Of a stretch of DNA of 64,000 nt, positions 26,727 to 36,297 are shown piece after piece. Position 1 is the first letter of the stretch; every line of letters starts with the position of its first letter. Origin of the DNA: Sphingobacterium detergens (lineage in GTDB: Bacteria; Bacteroidota; Bacteroidia; Sphingobacteriales; Sphingobacteriaceae); the NCBI RefSeq assembly GCF_003610355.1, contig NZ_RAPY01000008.1, positions 124,001 to 188,000 on the forward strand, read 5' to 3'. The notes under the pieces were generated by a model. It had not been told where the DNA came from. It did not search any database and was given only the letters and a program-made list of their open reading frames with translations. Made by a program: the position numbers and the translations under genes.

Positions 26727-28141
26727 AGCTACTGAAATACATTATTATATTTTCTTTTTGCTCGGCAACTAACGGATATTGTCAGAGCTCGGCAAATGAT
26801 TATACGCTAGAGAATATCATCGAAATTGCAAAATCTGAATCAATTGCCAATAAAATCTCGGTGGCACATCATCAAAGAAATATTGCTCAATATAATAGTT
26901 ACAAAAAGCTCTTTTTACCGGAAATCAGCTTTACATCTAATATATTGGATTATAGCAAAGATTACTTTAGTGTAATACAACCATCCGGAACTATCTCATT
27001 TCAATCAAGGTCGCAAAATTATTCCACTTTAGGATTGGCAATTACACAGATTGTTCCCCAAACCGGAGGAACTGTTTCAGTGTCCTCCAATCTTACACGG
27101 TTTGATGATTTTATATTAAAAGAGAAGCAATATAATGGTATTCCCATAAATTTATCTATTCGGCAACCCATTAATGCTTATAATGAATACAAATGGTTAA
27201 ATATAATTGAACCGATAAGACTTGAAAATACAAAGAGAAGAAGTGTAGCGGAACTAGCGCAAATATCGTTATTAACAACAAAGTTATACTTCAATGTAAT
27301 TGAGGGTAAATCTTCATTCGATCTTTCAGAAGAAGCGTACAAAACTTTTCAACGATTATTAAATGAAGAGAAAGAGAAAGTGAAAATCGGGACTACATCT
27401 CTCAACAAATATTCCCAGATTGAGATTCAGATGCTAGATGCCGAGAAGTTAAGAAATGCGGCATTGGAAGATCTTAATAATTCCATTGTCGAACTATCCG
27501 ATTATATTGGCATTCACATTTCAAAAGACAATGAACTTCGCTTACCTTCCCAATTACCTGAAATTAAAATTGACAATATAGACCTAGTATCCAACATGGA
27601 AAAAAACATGGCTGAGTATACTGAATTTAAAATTAAAGCTCTTGAAGCTCAAAGAGATTTGGAAAAAGTAAAAAAAGAAAGATATAAGATAAATGTTGGA
27701 CTTTCGGTCGGATATAATTCTACCGATAATCATTTAGGCAATGTATATAGTCGGGCGAATCCAAGACAGAGCGCTACCTTATCCTTAAATTTTCCGATTC
27801 TCGATTGGGGAAGATTAAAAGAGACCGCTAAAGCTGCTGAATATAATTTAAAGGAGGTGGAATTAGCTATTGAAAGCGACAAAAAAATAATCCTCCAAAA
27901 TATGCGGCGCGCAGTTAATGGTATTGAATATAGTTTAAAAGATATTGAAATTTCAAGGAAGATGCTAGAAATTGCCAAACAACGATACTCTTTACTGATC
28001 GACCAATTCTCAACAGGAAAAATTACCGTTACAGATCTGATAAACTCCCAACAGGAAAATAATGTAGCAAATCAGTCTTATATAAGATCATTAAGGAAAT
28101 ATTGGGAGAATTATTACGAGCTAACCGTTTTTGTAAAATAA
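26723..28141 (+). CDS. TolC family outer-membrane efflux channel
   Basis: 472 aa with a signal peptide (cleavage near GYC-QSS, residue 20). Two long helical repeats typical of TolC proteins are visible, with strand segments FTSNILDYSKDYFSV and VGLSVGYNSTDNHLG and the helical end RYSLLIDQFSTGKITVTDLINSQQE. It completes the tripartite export set with the adaptor and RND permease upstream. It is 4 bases before the methyltransferase gene. Confidence 0.88.
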   Translation: MKLLKYIIIFSFCSATNGYCQSSANDYTLENIIEIAKSESIANKISVAHHQRNIAQYNSYKKLFLPEISFTSNILDYSKDYFSVIQPSGTISFQSRSQNYSTLGLAITQIVPQTGGTVSVSSNLTRFDDFILKEKQYNGIPINLSIRQPINAYNEYKWLNIIEPIRLENTKRRSVAELAQISLLTTKLYFNVIEGKSSFDLSEEAYKTFQRLLNEEKEKVKIGTTSLNKYSQIEIQMLDAEKLRNAALEDLNNSIVELSDYIGIHISKDNELRLPSQLPEIKIDNIDLVSNMEKNMAEYTEFKIKALEAQRDLEKVKKERYKINVGLSVGYNSTDNHLGNVYSRANPRQSATLSLNFPILDWGRLKETAKAAEYNLKEVELAIESDKKIILQNMRRAVNGIEYSLKDIEISRKMLEIAKQRYSLLIDQFSTGKITVTDLINSQQENNVANQSYIRSLRKYWENYYELTVFVK

Positions 28142-28145
28142 CATT

Positions 28146-29075
28146 ATGGAAAATACAGACAACAATACCGAATCATTTCAAGAAGACAGTTATAATAGAC
28201 ATTCCAATTGGTATACAAATCTCTTCCCCGAAAAAGAACAGAAGATAGCTTTGTTAAATGGGATAAAGACATATAAAGGAACAATAAACCATTGGTTACA
28301 GAATCAGTTTTTTGAATGTGTCAAACCCATTACAAAATATAAGAATGCATCCTGGTTGACCGTAGGTGATGCTTACGGGCATGATGCTAACTATTTAATC
28401 GAGAATGGTGTCCAAAATGTAATTGCCTCTGATATAAGTGATGAATTTCTTGCCGTATCTAAGGAGGTTGGCATTGTTGAGCAATACTCCGCTGAAAATG
28501 CAGAAAATCTCTCATTCGAAAATAATAGCATAGACTATATTTTATGTAAGGAAACCTATCATCATTTTCCAAGGCCCTATGCTGCTCTTTATGAAATGAT
28601 CCGAGTTGCAAAAAAGGGAATTGTTATTATCGAACCGCAAGATCCGATCATGAAAATGCCATTCTTGTTATTTATGAACAATGTTTTAGAGAAGATAAAA
28701 TATGGTTTAGTAAATAAGATATGGAAGAACCGCTTTTCTTATGAAGCTGTGGGAAATTTCGTATATAAGGTTTCCGAAAGGGAAATGGAAAAGTTTGCAG
28801 CCGGTATTAATTTACCCATGATAGCGATCAAAAATTTCAATCCAAACTTCTGGTTCCCTGGAAGTGAAAAAATTCCCGCAGTAAAGTCTGAGAAAAAGTT
28901 TAGAAAAATTCTATTCAAAAAAGGTCTTAGGGATTTTTTATCAAATTTTGGCATAGTACCAAGTCAGTCTTTAAGTATTATTATATTTAAAACCCTTCCC
29001 GAAATCGAGTTACAAAAATTATTAAAGAAGGATGGATACAAATTAATTGAAATCCCTAGAAACCCATACTTATAA
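28146..29075 (+). CDS. Class I SAM-dependent methyltransferase
   Basis: 309 aa. Rossmann-like SAM-binding core: motif I WLTVGDAYGHDANYL (about 76-90), then VIASDISDEFLAVSKE, post-motif ENAENLSFENNSIDYILC, motif III KETYHHFPRPYAALYEM and IRVAKKGIVIIEPQDP, of Methyltransf_11 type. Long helical N- and C-terminal extensions are present. It is the last gene of the export operon and precedes the RiPP precursor by 460 bases. It may modify the peptide or a sensed compound, but a small-molecule role cannot be excluded. Confidence 0.75.
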   Translation: MENTDNNTESFQEDSYNRHSNWYTNLFPEKEQKIALLNGIKTYKGTINHWLQNQFFECVKPITKYKNASWLTVGDAYGHDANYLIENGVQNVIASDISDEFLAVSKEVGIVEQYSAENAENLSFENNSIDYILCKETYHHFPRPYAALYEMIRVAKKGIVIIEPQDPIMKMPFLLFMNNVLEKIKYGLVNKIWKNRFSYEAVGNFVYKVSEREMEKFAAGINLPMIAIKNFNPNFWFPGSEKIPAVKSEKKFRKILFKKGLRDFLSNFGIVPSQSLSIIIFKTLPEIELQKLLKKDGYKLIEIPRNPYL

Positions 29076-29320
29076 ATTGAAGTAGTCAAGACTTAATGTG
29101 ACAGTTGCAATAAATTAACAACTGAAAAATAGATTAGAATTATGACTAGGTCTATAAATACAGAAAACTGTCAAATTCATATTTTTAGAGATCGACATTT
29201 ATTTCCCCATTTTATATAACATTTATGATTCGTGCCATACCATTTCGAACAACCTAGTTTTTTGGTCACTACGATCCATAGTCAATTATTATAAGACTTA
29301 AAGAGCGACGGACCAATTTT

Positions 29321-29353
29321 TCTCGTCAAACTCAATTTTCACCCATCCCAACC
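29321..29353 (-). promoter_or_regulatory. Operator-like dyad, copy B
   Basis: Read on the minus strand: GGATGGGTGAAAATTG then AGTTTGACGAGA. The dyad is GTGAAAA, TTGA, GTTTGAC. It points away from the RiPP precursor and has no minus-strand gene in front of it. It may act from a distance or be a relic. Confidence 0.45.
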
Positions 29354-29439
29354 AACAGAATTACCCGACAAACTAAAAACAAGCACAAAAAATATCGTTA
29401 AAACGCTTTAAATAAAGAAATAGGGTAAAATCGACCGTT

Positions 29440-29470
29440 CATATTGGTCAAACACGAGTTTGACGAGATT
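29440..29470 (+). promoter_or_regulatory. Operator-like dyad, copy C (RiPP precursor promoter)
   Basis: ATATTGGTCAAACACG then AGTTTGACGAGATT. Perfect 7-bp arms GTCAAAC (29447-29453) and GTTTGAC (29458-29464) with spacer ACGA. A TAGATTTT -7-like element (29494-29501) follows 29 bases after the dyad, nearly the spacing seen for copy A, and the precursor ATG is at 29536. Confidence 0.6.
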
Positions 29471-29535
29471 ATTTTTTTTGAGTTGAAAGGAGATAGATTT
29501 TAGTGAAAAGTATTAGTCACTAAATATTAAAAATT

Positions 29536-29688
29536 ATGGAACTATCTAATTCAGAAATTGAACAATTTTTAAAGATCGAAAAGCAAATTATCGGGAGTGC
29601 CGATTATTCAAATAATGCCGGTAAGGGAATATTTGATGAGACTGAAGCAACTGACACTTCAATCACAATGACAACAACCTATTCATAA
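29536..29688 (+). CDS. RiPP precursor peptide candidate (Thr/Ser-rich, Cys-free)
   Basis: 50 aa, ATG at 29536, stop 29686-29688. An acidic, helical leader (MELSNSEIEQFLKIEKQIIG) is followed by a linker and a C-terminal stretch TEATDTSITMTTTYS in which 9 of 15 residues are Ser or Thr. No Cys at all. It lies directly before a receiver-domain gene and a full-length LanB dehydratase, so it is the obvious substrate for Ser/Thr dehydration. Without Cys, no lanthionine ring can form within this peptide. I see no double-Gly cleavage motif. Not assigned to a known precursor family. Confidence 0.7.
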   Translation: MELSNSEIEQFLKIEKQIIGSADYSNNAGKGIFDETEATDTSITMTTTYS

Positions 29689-29715
29689 ACCGATTGAATA
29701 TTTAAATCTAAAACA

Positions 29716-30099
29716 ATGGAGAATAGATTTTCTTGTATACTAATTGAGGATGAAGCATTAGGGATTGAAATGTTACAAGACTATATTGGTCGAAGGAACG
29801 ATCTATTCTTGGTGGGTACCGCTAGCCAGCAATCTGAAATTCAAAGTCTGCTGAAAATTTGTTCTCCTAAATTAATTTTCCTTGATTTAGTCATACCTTT
29901 TGGAGATGCTAATGATTTCAATTATTCAAAATTTCCGGAATCTTCAATTCTTGTCATAATTTCTGCTACCCCACTAAACTACTATAAGGGGGACATTCCG
30001 TTCGGGGAAAAACACGAACTATTGAAGCCAATTTCCTTTGAAAATTTCAATAATTGTGTAGATAATATATTAAGAAATATACAGTTAACCAATGTATAG
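29716..30099 (+). CDS. Stand-alone response-regulator receiver domain
   Basis: 127 aa, a single CheY-like fold with no output domain. Acidic pair ED (11-12), phosphoacceptor Asp 57 (LIFLDLVIP), conserved Ser 83 (IISATP) and Lys 104 (LLKPIS) are all present, so it can probably be phosphorylated. It resembles the receiver half of LytTR regulators. It lies between the precursor and LanB genes and overlaps LanB by 8 bases. Perhaps it modulates the LytS kinase encoded nearby, or LanB itself; this is inference. Confidence 0.75.
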   Translation: MENRFSCILIEDEALGIEMLQDYIGRRNDLFLVGTASQQSEIQSLLKICSPKLIFLDLVIPFGDANDFNYSKFPESSILVIISATPLNYYKGDIPFGEKHELLKPISFENFNNCVDNILRNIQLTNV

Positions 30100-33000
30100 G
30101 CTTGTTAAACCAGCAGATTTCTTTATAATTAGAAGCCCTAGATTACCAATTAGCTTTTTTGATAAAGTAAATAATTGTAGATCTGAAATGGAATTTTGGG
30201 ACTTCACTTTAGAGTTCTTTAAAGACCCTCAGGTTCTAGATGCAATTGCGATAGCTAGTCAAGATCTTTTTAATCAATTACAACCATTATTAAATAAACC
30301 CTTTACAGAGGAAACTAAGAATATCTTACCGTCAATATATAAGTACATAAGTAGAATGTCTAACCGTCCAACTCCATTTGGAAAATTTTCCTCTGTTTCA
30401 ATTGGTAAGATCTCATATGTTAAGACCAAGCTGGTTTTAAACAATAAATTTCTTTCTAAATACCGGTTGGATTATGCTAGTCAGGAGATAATAAATAAAC
30501 AGTTATTAAAAGATGAAAAAACTATTGAAAATATAATCTTTTATCCAAATTCAACCCTCGTCGATAATGGTGAAACATTCTCATATATCGAATTTGTTGA
30601 TCATATTTCCGATAGAAATTTCAATTGGGCAAGGATCAATTCAAACATACTAATCAAGACAGTTATTGGTAGTGTAAGCACAGGGAAAACAATCAAACAG
30701 ATTATGAATTCTATCGTGCAGTTTGGTGTAACTGAAATTCAAGCAAGAAAATTCATACTTGATCTGATTGAACATAAAATTCTTATACCGGAAACAGAGC
30801 CTATAACTACAGTTGATAGCGTAAATCATTTCTTCAACAAAACACTGAAGATTTCAAAAGGAACATATTTTCATAAAAGTATCATTGAACTTTCCGAAAT
30901 TTTAATTAATACCGAGATAGAAGGAATCAGCTCTTCGAAAAGAAATAACAAGGAAGCTTTTTCAGGGTTATATCATGAGAATCCCAAAAATCTGTTCCAA
31001 GTGGATACAATGAGGGAAATGAACGAAGGCAATTTAAATACTGATGAGCTTTCCATTTTAATAAGGGAGATATTTGAATTAATTCATCTAAATCCCAGCA
31101 AAGAATCTGCCGATCTTCAACTTTTTGCGCAAAAATTTTATGCACGATACGGAGATCAGGAAATTCCCTTAATGGAAGCTTTAGACTTCGAAAAAGGTGT
31201 TGGATATGGTACCCAAGCTACGTTTTTAGAAAAAGAACTCCCTCTTCTAAAGGGAATAACCGGTAATAAAAAAAACAGTATCCCCGATTATAATGAATTT
31301 ATTGAATCAATTGTACAAAAATATTCAGCGAAATCAGATTATGATAAACGTACAATAGAACTGAAAGAAAAAGATTTTGAAATTTTTAAGACTCAAAACC
31401 ATCCAAAAAAGACAAGACTCCCTCTTGGATTCTATATTTTTGGGAACCTATTAGAAACAAATTCTCTCCATAAGGATTTCAGATTTCATCTTAAAGGCTG
31501 TGGTGGCTCATCGGGCTTACCTTTGCTTACCCGTTTCTCTTATCTTGATAACACACTTAAGTCCAAACTTGTAAAGCTTGCACAAGAGGAACAAAGCCAA
31601 CTAATTGAAACCATTCTGGCAGAAATAGTGTTTTATCCAAAAGCAAATGCAGGAAACATTCTTTCTAGACCAAGTTTATTCGAATATGAAATTCCTATTA
31701 TTAGTCAGTCCGCAGTTGATAAGGATCATACAATACAGCTAAGTGATATTTGTATAAAAGTTGAGAATGGAAAAGTAATTTTAAGATCAAAAAGACTAAA
31801 TAAATATATTTTACCTCGACTCAGTAGTGCGCATAACTTCTATTATGGAATGACTATTTATAGATTTTTATGTGATGTCCAGCAACAAGAAAATTCCATT
31901 AAAATTTCTTGGGACTGGAATTCAAGCATGAAAAAAACATTCTTTCCCAGAATATCCTACAAACATCTTATTCTTTCCCGTGCAGAATGGCATATCCCGT
32001 ACGTAGAACTTAGGTCCTTAAATTTTAGGGATGATAATGAAAAAATCGAATACATTATAAAAAATTATCAGCTTCCTACAAAAGTTGTAATTGCAAATGG
32101 GGACAATGAGGTACTAATTGATCTTGCTAACGAAATAGGAAAACAGATCATTCTAAAAGAATTGAATCATAATGATTTAAGACTAATTGAAAATATTTAT
32201 GATGAATTTAGTAGCCCAGTAATTAATTCTGACGGTGAAATATTATCCAATGAAATGATTATTCCAATTATTGGAAATTCAGCTAGAGTTCCGAATTCTT
32301 TGACGATGCAGTCCGATAAGAGTATAAAACGAAAATTTGTTCCAGGAAGCGAATGGCTATATCTAAAAATTTATTGTGGAGAAAGGGAAAGTGATAGAAT
32401 CATTCAAGAAGAATTGCAACGAATAGTTCAAGTTCTAAAGCAACATGATAACATTCAGAAATGGTTTTTTATTAGATACTCCGATCCAGAACCTCATCTG
32501 CGTGTACGATTTCAATTAAATGGAGAATTTGATAGTACATTTTTAATAGCCTCCAAATGCATAAACAACTCATTGGAACCATTGCTTGAAAACCGACGGA
32601 TCTCAAAATTCATGTTTGATACTTATGAGAGGGAGCTTGAACGATATGGCTTCACCAATATTGAAAATTGCGAATCAATTTTCAACTTAGAGAGTGAGAC
32701 TATTACCAAATTATTACCCTATGTTAAACTTGAAGGCGAAAACCTAAGATGGAAGCTCGCATTGAGAATGACCAAGAATCTTCTCTCAGCATTCAATTAT
32801 ACAATTGCTGAGAAAATAACACTACTTAATTTATGGAGAGACAGTTTTTTTGAAGAATTTAGCACTATCCCAAAATTGAAATACAAACTGGATAAAAATT
32901 TCAGGGAAAAGAAAGATGAGATTTCTTCTTTTATGGAATCAGAAGACGCTAATTTCGGTTCGATACTTAAGGAATATAATACCAAGATTATATTAAGCGC

Positions 33001-33181
33001 AGATCAATGTAAAAAGAATAATGATTTTCAAATCATGCCTTCCAGAATAATTTCTTCTCTAGTCCACATGCTATTGAATAGAATTTTCTTCACCAAACAA
33101 AGAGAACAAGAAATGGTAATTTACCATTTCCTAGCCAAAAGCCTAATTAGCGAGATAAAGAGAGTAGATCGTGAAAATTAA
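30092..33181 (+). CDS. Lantibiotic dehydratase (full-length LanB)
   Basis: 1029 aa. The N-terminal glutamylation domain (about 1-700) contains the family block MSNRPTPFGKFSSVSIG (about 90-106), and the C-terminal elimination/SpaB_C domain (about 735-1010) opens with SEWLYLKIYCGERESDRII and contains WFFIRYSDPEPHLRVRF and DTYERELERYGF. Such enzymes use glutamyl-tRNA to glutamylate and then eliminate Ser/Thr, giving Dha/Dhb in a peptide. Length and both domains are those of class I LanB proteins, not split ones. No LanC cyclase gene is present in the window. Its end overlaps the convergent regulator gene by 4 bases. Confidence 0.88.
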   Translation: MYRLVKPADFFIIRSPRLPISFFDKVNNCRSEMEFWDFTLEFFKDPQVLDAIAIASQDLFNQLQPLLNKPFTEETKNILPSIYKYISRMSNRPTPFGKFSSVSIGKISYVKTKLVLNNKFLSKYRLDYASQEIINKQLLKDEKTIENIIFYPNSTLVDNGETFSYIEFVDHISDRNFNWARINSNILIKTVIGSVSTGKTIKQIMNSIVQFGVTEIQARKFILDLIEHKILIPETEPITTVDSVNHFFNKTLKISKGTYFHKSIIELSEILINTEIEGISSSKRNNKEAFSGLYHENPKNLFQVDTMREMNEGNLNTDELSILIREIFELIHLNPSKESADLQLFAQKFYARYGDQEIPLMEALDFEKGVGYGTQATFLEKELPLLKGITGNKKNSIPDYNEFIESIVQKYSAKSDYDKRTIELKEKDFEIFKTQNHPKKTRLPLGFYIFGNLLETNSLHKDFRFHLKGCGGSSGLPLLTRFSYLDNTLKSKLVKLAQEEQSQLIETILAEIVFYPKANAGNILSRPSLFEYEIPIISQSAVDKDHTIQLSDICIKVENGKVILRSKRLNKYILPRLSSAHNFYYGMTIYRFLCDVQQQENSIKISWDWNSSMKKTFFPRISYKHLILSRAEWHIPYVELRSLNFRDDNEKIEYIIKNYQLPTKVVIANGDNEVLIDLANEIGKQIILKELNHNDLRLIENIYDEFSSPVINSDGEILSNEMIIPIIGNSARVPNSLTMQSDKSIKRKFVPGSEWLYLKIYCGERESDRIIQEELQRIVQVLKQHDNIQKWFFIRYSDPEPHLRVRFQLNGEFDSTFLIASKCINNSLEPLLENRRISKFMFDTYERELERYGFTNIENCESIFNLESETITKLLPYVKLEGENLRWKLALRMTKNLLSAFNYTIAEKITLLNLWRDSFFEEFSTIPKLKYKLDKNFREKKDEISSFMESEDANFGSILKEYNTKIILSADQCKKNNDFQIMPSRIISSLVHMLLNRIFFTKQREQEMVIYHFLAKSLISEIKRVDREN

Positions 33182-33882
33182 CCTCCTGACAACCCCAAAC
33201 GTTTAAACAATACCGATTTATATTGGCCGCCAATGGGAACATCGTCTAAACTACCTTTCATTTTTATTATATTACCCTCAACTTGCTTAGCATAATCCAG
33301 ATTTATAATGTAAGATTTATGAACACGAATAAATTGCTTCGCATTCATTAAGGATTCTTCCATCTCCATGAGTTTTTTCCATACATGATATGTTTTTTCC
33401 AATGTTTCTACCCATACATAATCCTTATCTGCTTTTATTGAATACACTTCATCATAAGGTGTAATAATAATGTTTGATCTATCTTTAATAATCAGAAAGT
33501 TCCGTTCCTGTTTCATGCCCTTTTCCAAGTTTAAATATGCCTGAGCCTTTTCTACAGTCTGCAAAAGACGATCTACACCAAAAGGCTTTAGTATATAATC
33601 TAGGACATTCAATTGATACCCTTCGATAGCATGTGATGGGTCACCGGTAACAAATACAAATAAAGGAGGATTTTTAATACTTTTTAGAAAATTCACCCCA
33701 TCTAAATCGGGCATTTGAATATCACAGAATACTAGGTCCAATTCGTTTGATTTCAACCCCTTCATCGCATCGAATGCATTATCAAATACACCCACAATTT
33801 CCACATCTGGGATTTTTCCTAAATGAGACACCAGTATTTCCTGTGCCAATTCTTCATCATCAATTACGATACATCTAATCAT
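33178..33882 (-). CDS. LytTR family response regulator
   Basis: 234 aa. Receiver domain at 1-120 with DDE (8-10), phosphoacceptor Asp 54 (VFCDIQMPD) and Lys 99 (YILKPFG); LytTR DNA-binding domain at about 130-230 (ITPYDEVYSIKADKDYVWVET, then FIRVHKSYIINLDY). It pairs with the histidine kinase gene 13 bases upstream and converges on LanB. It is the likely specific regulator of the RiPP locus, and a candidate (with the XRE protein) for binding the repeated dyads. Confidence 0.92.
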   Translation of the reverse strand: MIRCIVIDDEELAQEILVSHLGKIPDVEIVGVFDNAFDAMKGLKSNELDLVFCDIQMPDLDGVNFLKSIKNPPLFVFVTGDPSHAIEGYQLNVLDYILKPFGVDRLLQTVEKAQAYLNLEKGMKQERNFLIIKDRSNIIITPYDEVYSIKADKDYVWVETLEKTYHVWKKLMEMEESLMNAKQFIRVHKSYIINLDYAKQVEGNIIKMKGSLDDVPIGGQYKSVLFKRLGLSGG

Positions 33883-33895
33883 TTCTCAATATTTA

Positions 33896-35056
33896 TTACA
33901 ATTCAATTTCAAGTATTACGGAGTAGCTATTCAGATTATCTGACACGTTTAACGTGTATTTATCCTTATATCGAAGTTCAAGTCTTCTTTTAACATTTTG
34001 CAATCCAATTCCGCCTTTGGAAGGTGCAGGACTGTTTTTATTTACGCCATTTGCGACTAAGAATCTTAAAATACCATCTTCTATAGTTAATGAAACATCA
34101 ATCCAGGCATCAGCCCTGCTTCTATCTGGTCCATGTTTGATTGCATTTTCAATAAAAGGTAATAGCATTAAAGGTACAATTCGATAAGGCTCTCTTATTT
34201 TTGCTATATTAAAATTTAGATTAACGCTATCACCAAATCTGATTTGGGTAAGATCCAGATAATCATTCAAAAATTGAATTTCTTTGGCAATGAATATTTT
34301 ATCATCATTAGTTTGATAAAGCATATACCGCAGCATATTGGACAGTTTCATTATGATATTTGGGGTACCGGCTTCTCCTTTTTCCGCTAGCCTATATATG
34401 CTATTTAATGTATTAAATAAAAAATGGGGAGAAATCTGGGATTTAAGGATTTCCAGTTCCATTTTCAGGTTATCTCGTTCCAGACTTGCTTTATCTAATT
34501 CCAGATTACTATTCTTTAATCCTAATTTTGCTTTTTCAAGTTTCAGTTCCGCCTGATCCTTTTCCAATAAGAGTACCTTGTTACCTTCTGCCACCAGAAG
34601 TCTAATCAATTTAGGAGCTAATGGAACAGATACAAGTGTCAAAAAATCAGGGAAAGCATTTGGAAATTTTTTAAGTTGATAGATTCCAAAATAACCATCA
34701 CGAATAAAGAAATTCACATATTTATAAATACCACTGCCTTCCTTTAATTCAAAATCTTTAAGAAGATCGCACGTCAAATAAGTGATATTTAACCACCAGA
34801 TGTATGAAAAGACAATAAAAATTAAGATGGGAAGTACTTTTCTTTTTTCTATCCATTTTGAAACTAGCCATATAACTGAATAGAACAAGGAAGTGGTAAC
34901 AAAAAGTTCCTTCGCCACCAATACCCAGAAATAGCTTCCACCTAATCTTCTATACGTAAAATAATACATACAAAAGACCAACACCCAAAAAACTATATGA
35001 ACTATCACCCGAACATACGGTGTATACCATTTTCCCCAAATAATTTCACTTCTCAT
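33896..35056 (-). CDS. LytS/YehU-type sensor histidine kinase
   Basis: 386 aa. Four hydrophobic segments (about 18-38, 42-66, 74-97, 136-152) have only short loops, so the signal is probably sensed within or near the membrane. A coiled coil (about 160-205) leads to the His_kinase H-box ISPHFLFNTLNSIY (His 211), then the N-box ENAIKHG (303-309) and GGIGLQNV (348-355). It forms a pair with the LytTR regulator. In RiPP gene clusters such pairs often sense the product; here that is inference. Confidence 0.92.
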   Translation of the reverse strand: MRSEIIWGKWYTPYVRVIVHIVFWVLVFCMYYFTYRRLGGSYFWVLVAKELFVTTSLFYSVIWLVSKWIEKRKVLPILIFIVFSYIWWLNITYLTCDLLKDFELKEGSGIYKYVNFFIRDGYFGIYQLKKFPNAFPDFLTLVSVPLAPKLIRLLVAEGNKVLLLEKDQAELKLEKAKLGLKNSNLELDKASLERDNLKMELEILKSQISPHFLFNTLNSIYRLAEKGEAGTPNIIMKLSNMLRYMLYQTNDDKIFIAKEIQFLNDYLDLTQIRFGDSVNLNFNIAKIREPYRIVPLMLLPFIENAIKHGPDRSRADAWIDVSLTIEDGILRFLVANGVNKNSPAPSKGGIGLQNVKRRLELRYKDKYTLNVSDNLNSYSVILEIEL

Positions 35057-35399
35057 TTAATATTGGTTGATTAGTTATATCATATTATTCAATATGTAGT
35101 CAAAAATTTACTAAATATAATAAAGAAAAATCTTAAAGAAACGTATTCGGAATATAACATTATTCAAAAATAATTTACGTAAAACGCAACAACCTCTAGC
35201 TAAAGCAATTAAAAAAAATATCCACTTTTTTGGTAAACTTAAAGATTTCAAATCGTTACATTTTAAAATATCATGGTATTCTAGTGATTTGACAAGGTCA
35301 AAATAGCGTTGGACGAGAATATTTAATATTAAGGTCTTATAAGCGTATTTAGCTTGGCTATAAATTGATGTTAGAATTTTTATCCGCATCGATCAATTT

Positions 35400-36124
35400 T
35401 TGGATAGAACTCTAACTTAAAGATGTTGCACCCTTTTTATAGCAATAAAGGCATGGAGCAGATCGTAATCATAGAGCCTACTGAAGAGAATTGTGGAAAA
35501 TCAGTTCCAAAAATAATTCGTCATAAACCGAATAATTGCAGATTTCCTATGACTGGTTTGCCATGGGAAAGAAAAGCTGTTAGCTTTTTTACTTTCGTGC
35601 ACCTTACCATCGGTAATCTCAATAAAAACCGTTAGGAAGCCATCATAGTCAAGTACGGCATGCAGTTTCGCTGCCCCTTATTGCAAAGGAATTTAGCCCA
35701 GTCAAATATCGACAGGCATAATGGGATCACTCTGGCATCCATCAGATAGACCTTACGCTTCGATGCCCTGAGCTCACTGCGTTGGCTGGGCTCCTTATTC
35801 CAAAGATTGTCCAAAAGGGCCAAATAAAGATCTTTGAAATGCTTATGGTCACGGTGTTCATTCATATAGGAGATGCTCGATTTGCTGGGAGTACGAGAAA
35901 TACCCATATGCTTCATGTTGCCCTTGGTACTGCCAAGACCGTTACTGATATCTCGAACCGAATCACTGGAAGAGAGATGGCAAAAAAAGCATGCTAACCA
36001 GATCCAGATGTGTCCAACTGTTAAGCCCTTTCTGATGTTTGTCGCTATTGTATTTTGATACAAGCTTCTTAAAAACCCGGCCTATCAAAGACAGAAGCTG
36101 ACTGAAAACGTTTATATTTACCAT
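35400..36124 (-). pseudogene. IS4-family transposase relic (DUF4372 type), frameshifted
   Basis: From an ATG at 36124 the frame reads MVNINVFSQLLSLIGRVFK and NSWTHL, then the reading frame shifts near 36010 into CHLSSSDSVRDISNGLGSTK, SKSSISYMNEHRDHKHFKD and KRKVYLMDARVIPLCLSIFDW. It shifts again near 35640 into IEITDGKVHESKKANSFSFP. These blocks follow the IS4 DUF4372 transposases of Bacteroidota. The C-terminal half is not recognisable. The gene is dead. It separates the RiPP locus from the toxin half of the element. Confidence 0.75.
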
Positions 36125-36297
36125 TGCACTGGAGGCGTATTTGCGTTTTCAATATAAGTTTTTTGAAAGCGAAATACACCACTTTTTTTATGCAGTTTTC
36201 CTAATCATTTTGGACAGTAGTATTAACAAATGTATTTTGGTGTAGCATTGTTTAGACATAAACCGTTTAATTAATTACTAATCAAACGAACATAAAC

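Noticed and set aside
33178..33882. LytTR regulator as the proven binder of the repeated dyads
   Set aside because: The dyads are inverted repeats, whereas LytTR sites are usually direct repeats; kept only as one of two candidates.
35111..35389. 92-codon minus-strand frame beyond the IS4 relic
   Set aside because: Low-complexity hydrophobic residues, no recognisable domain, and next to decayed IS sequence; most likely chance.
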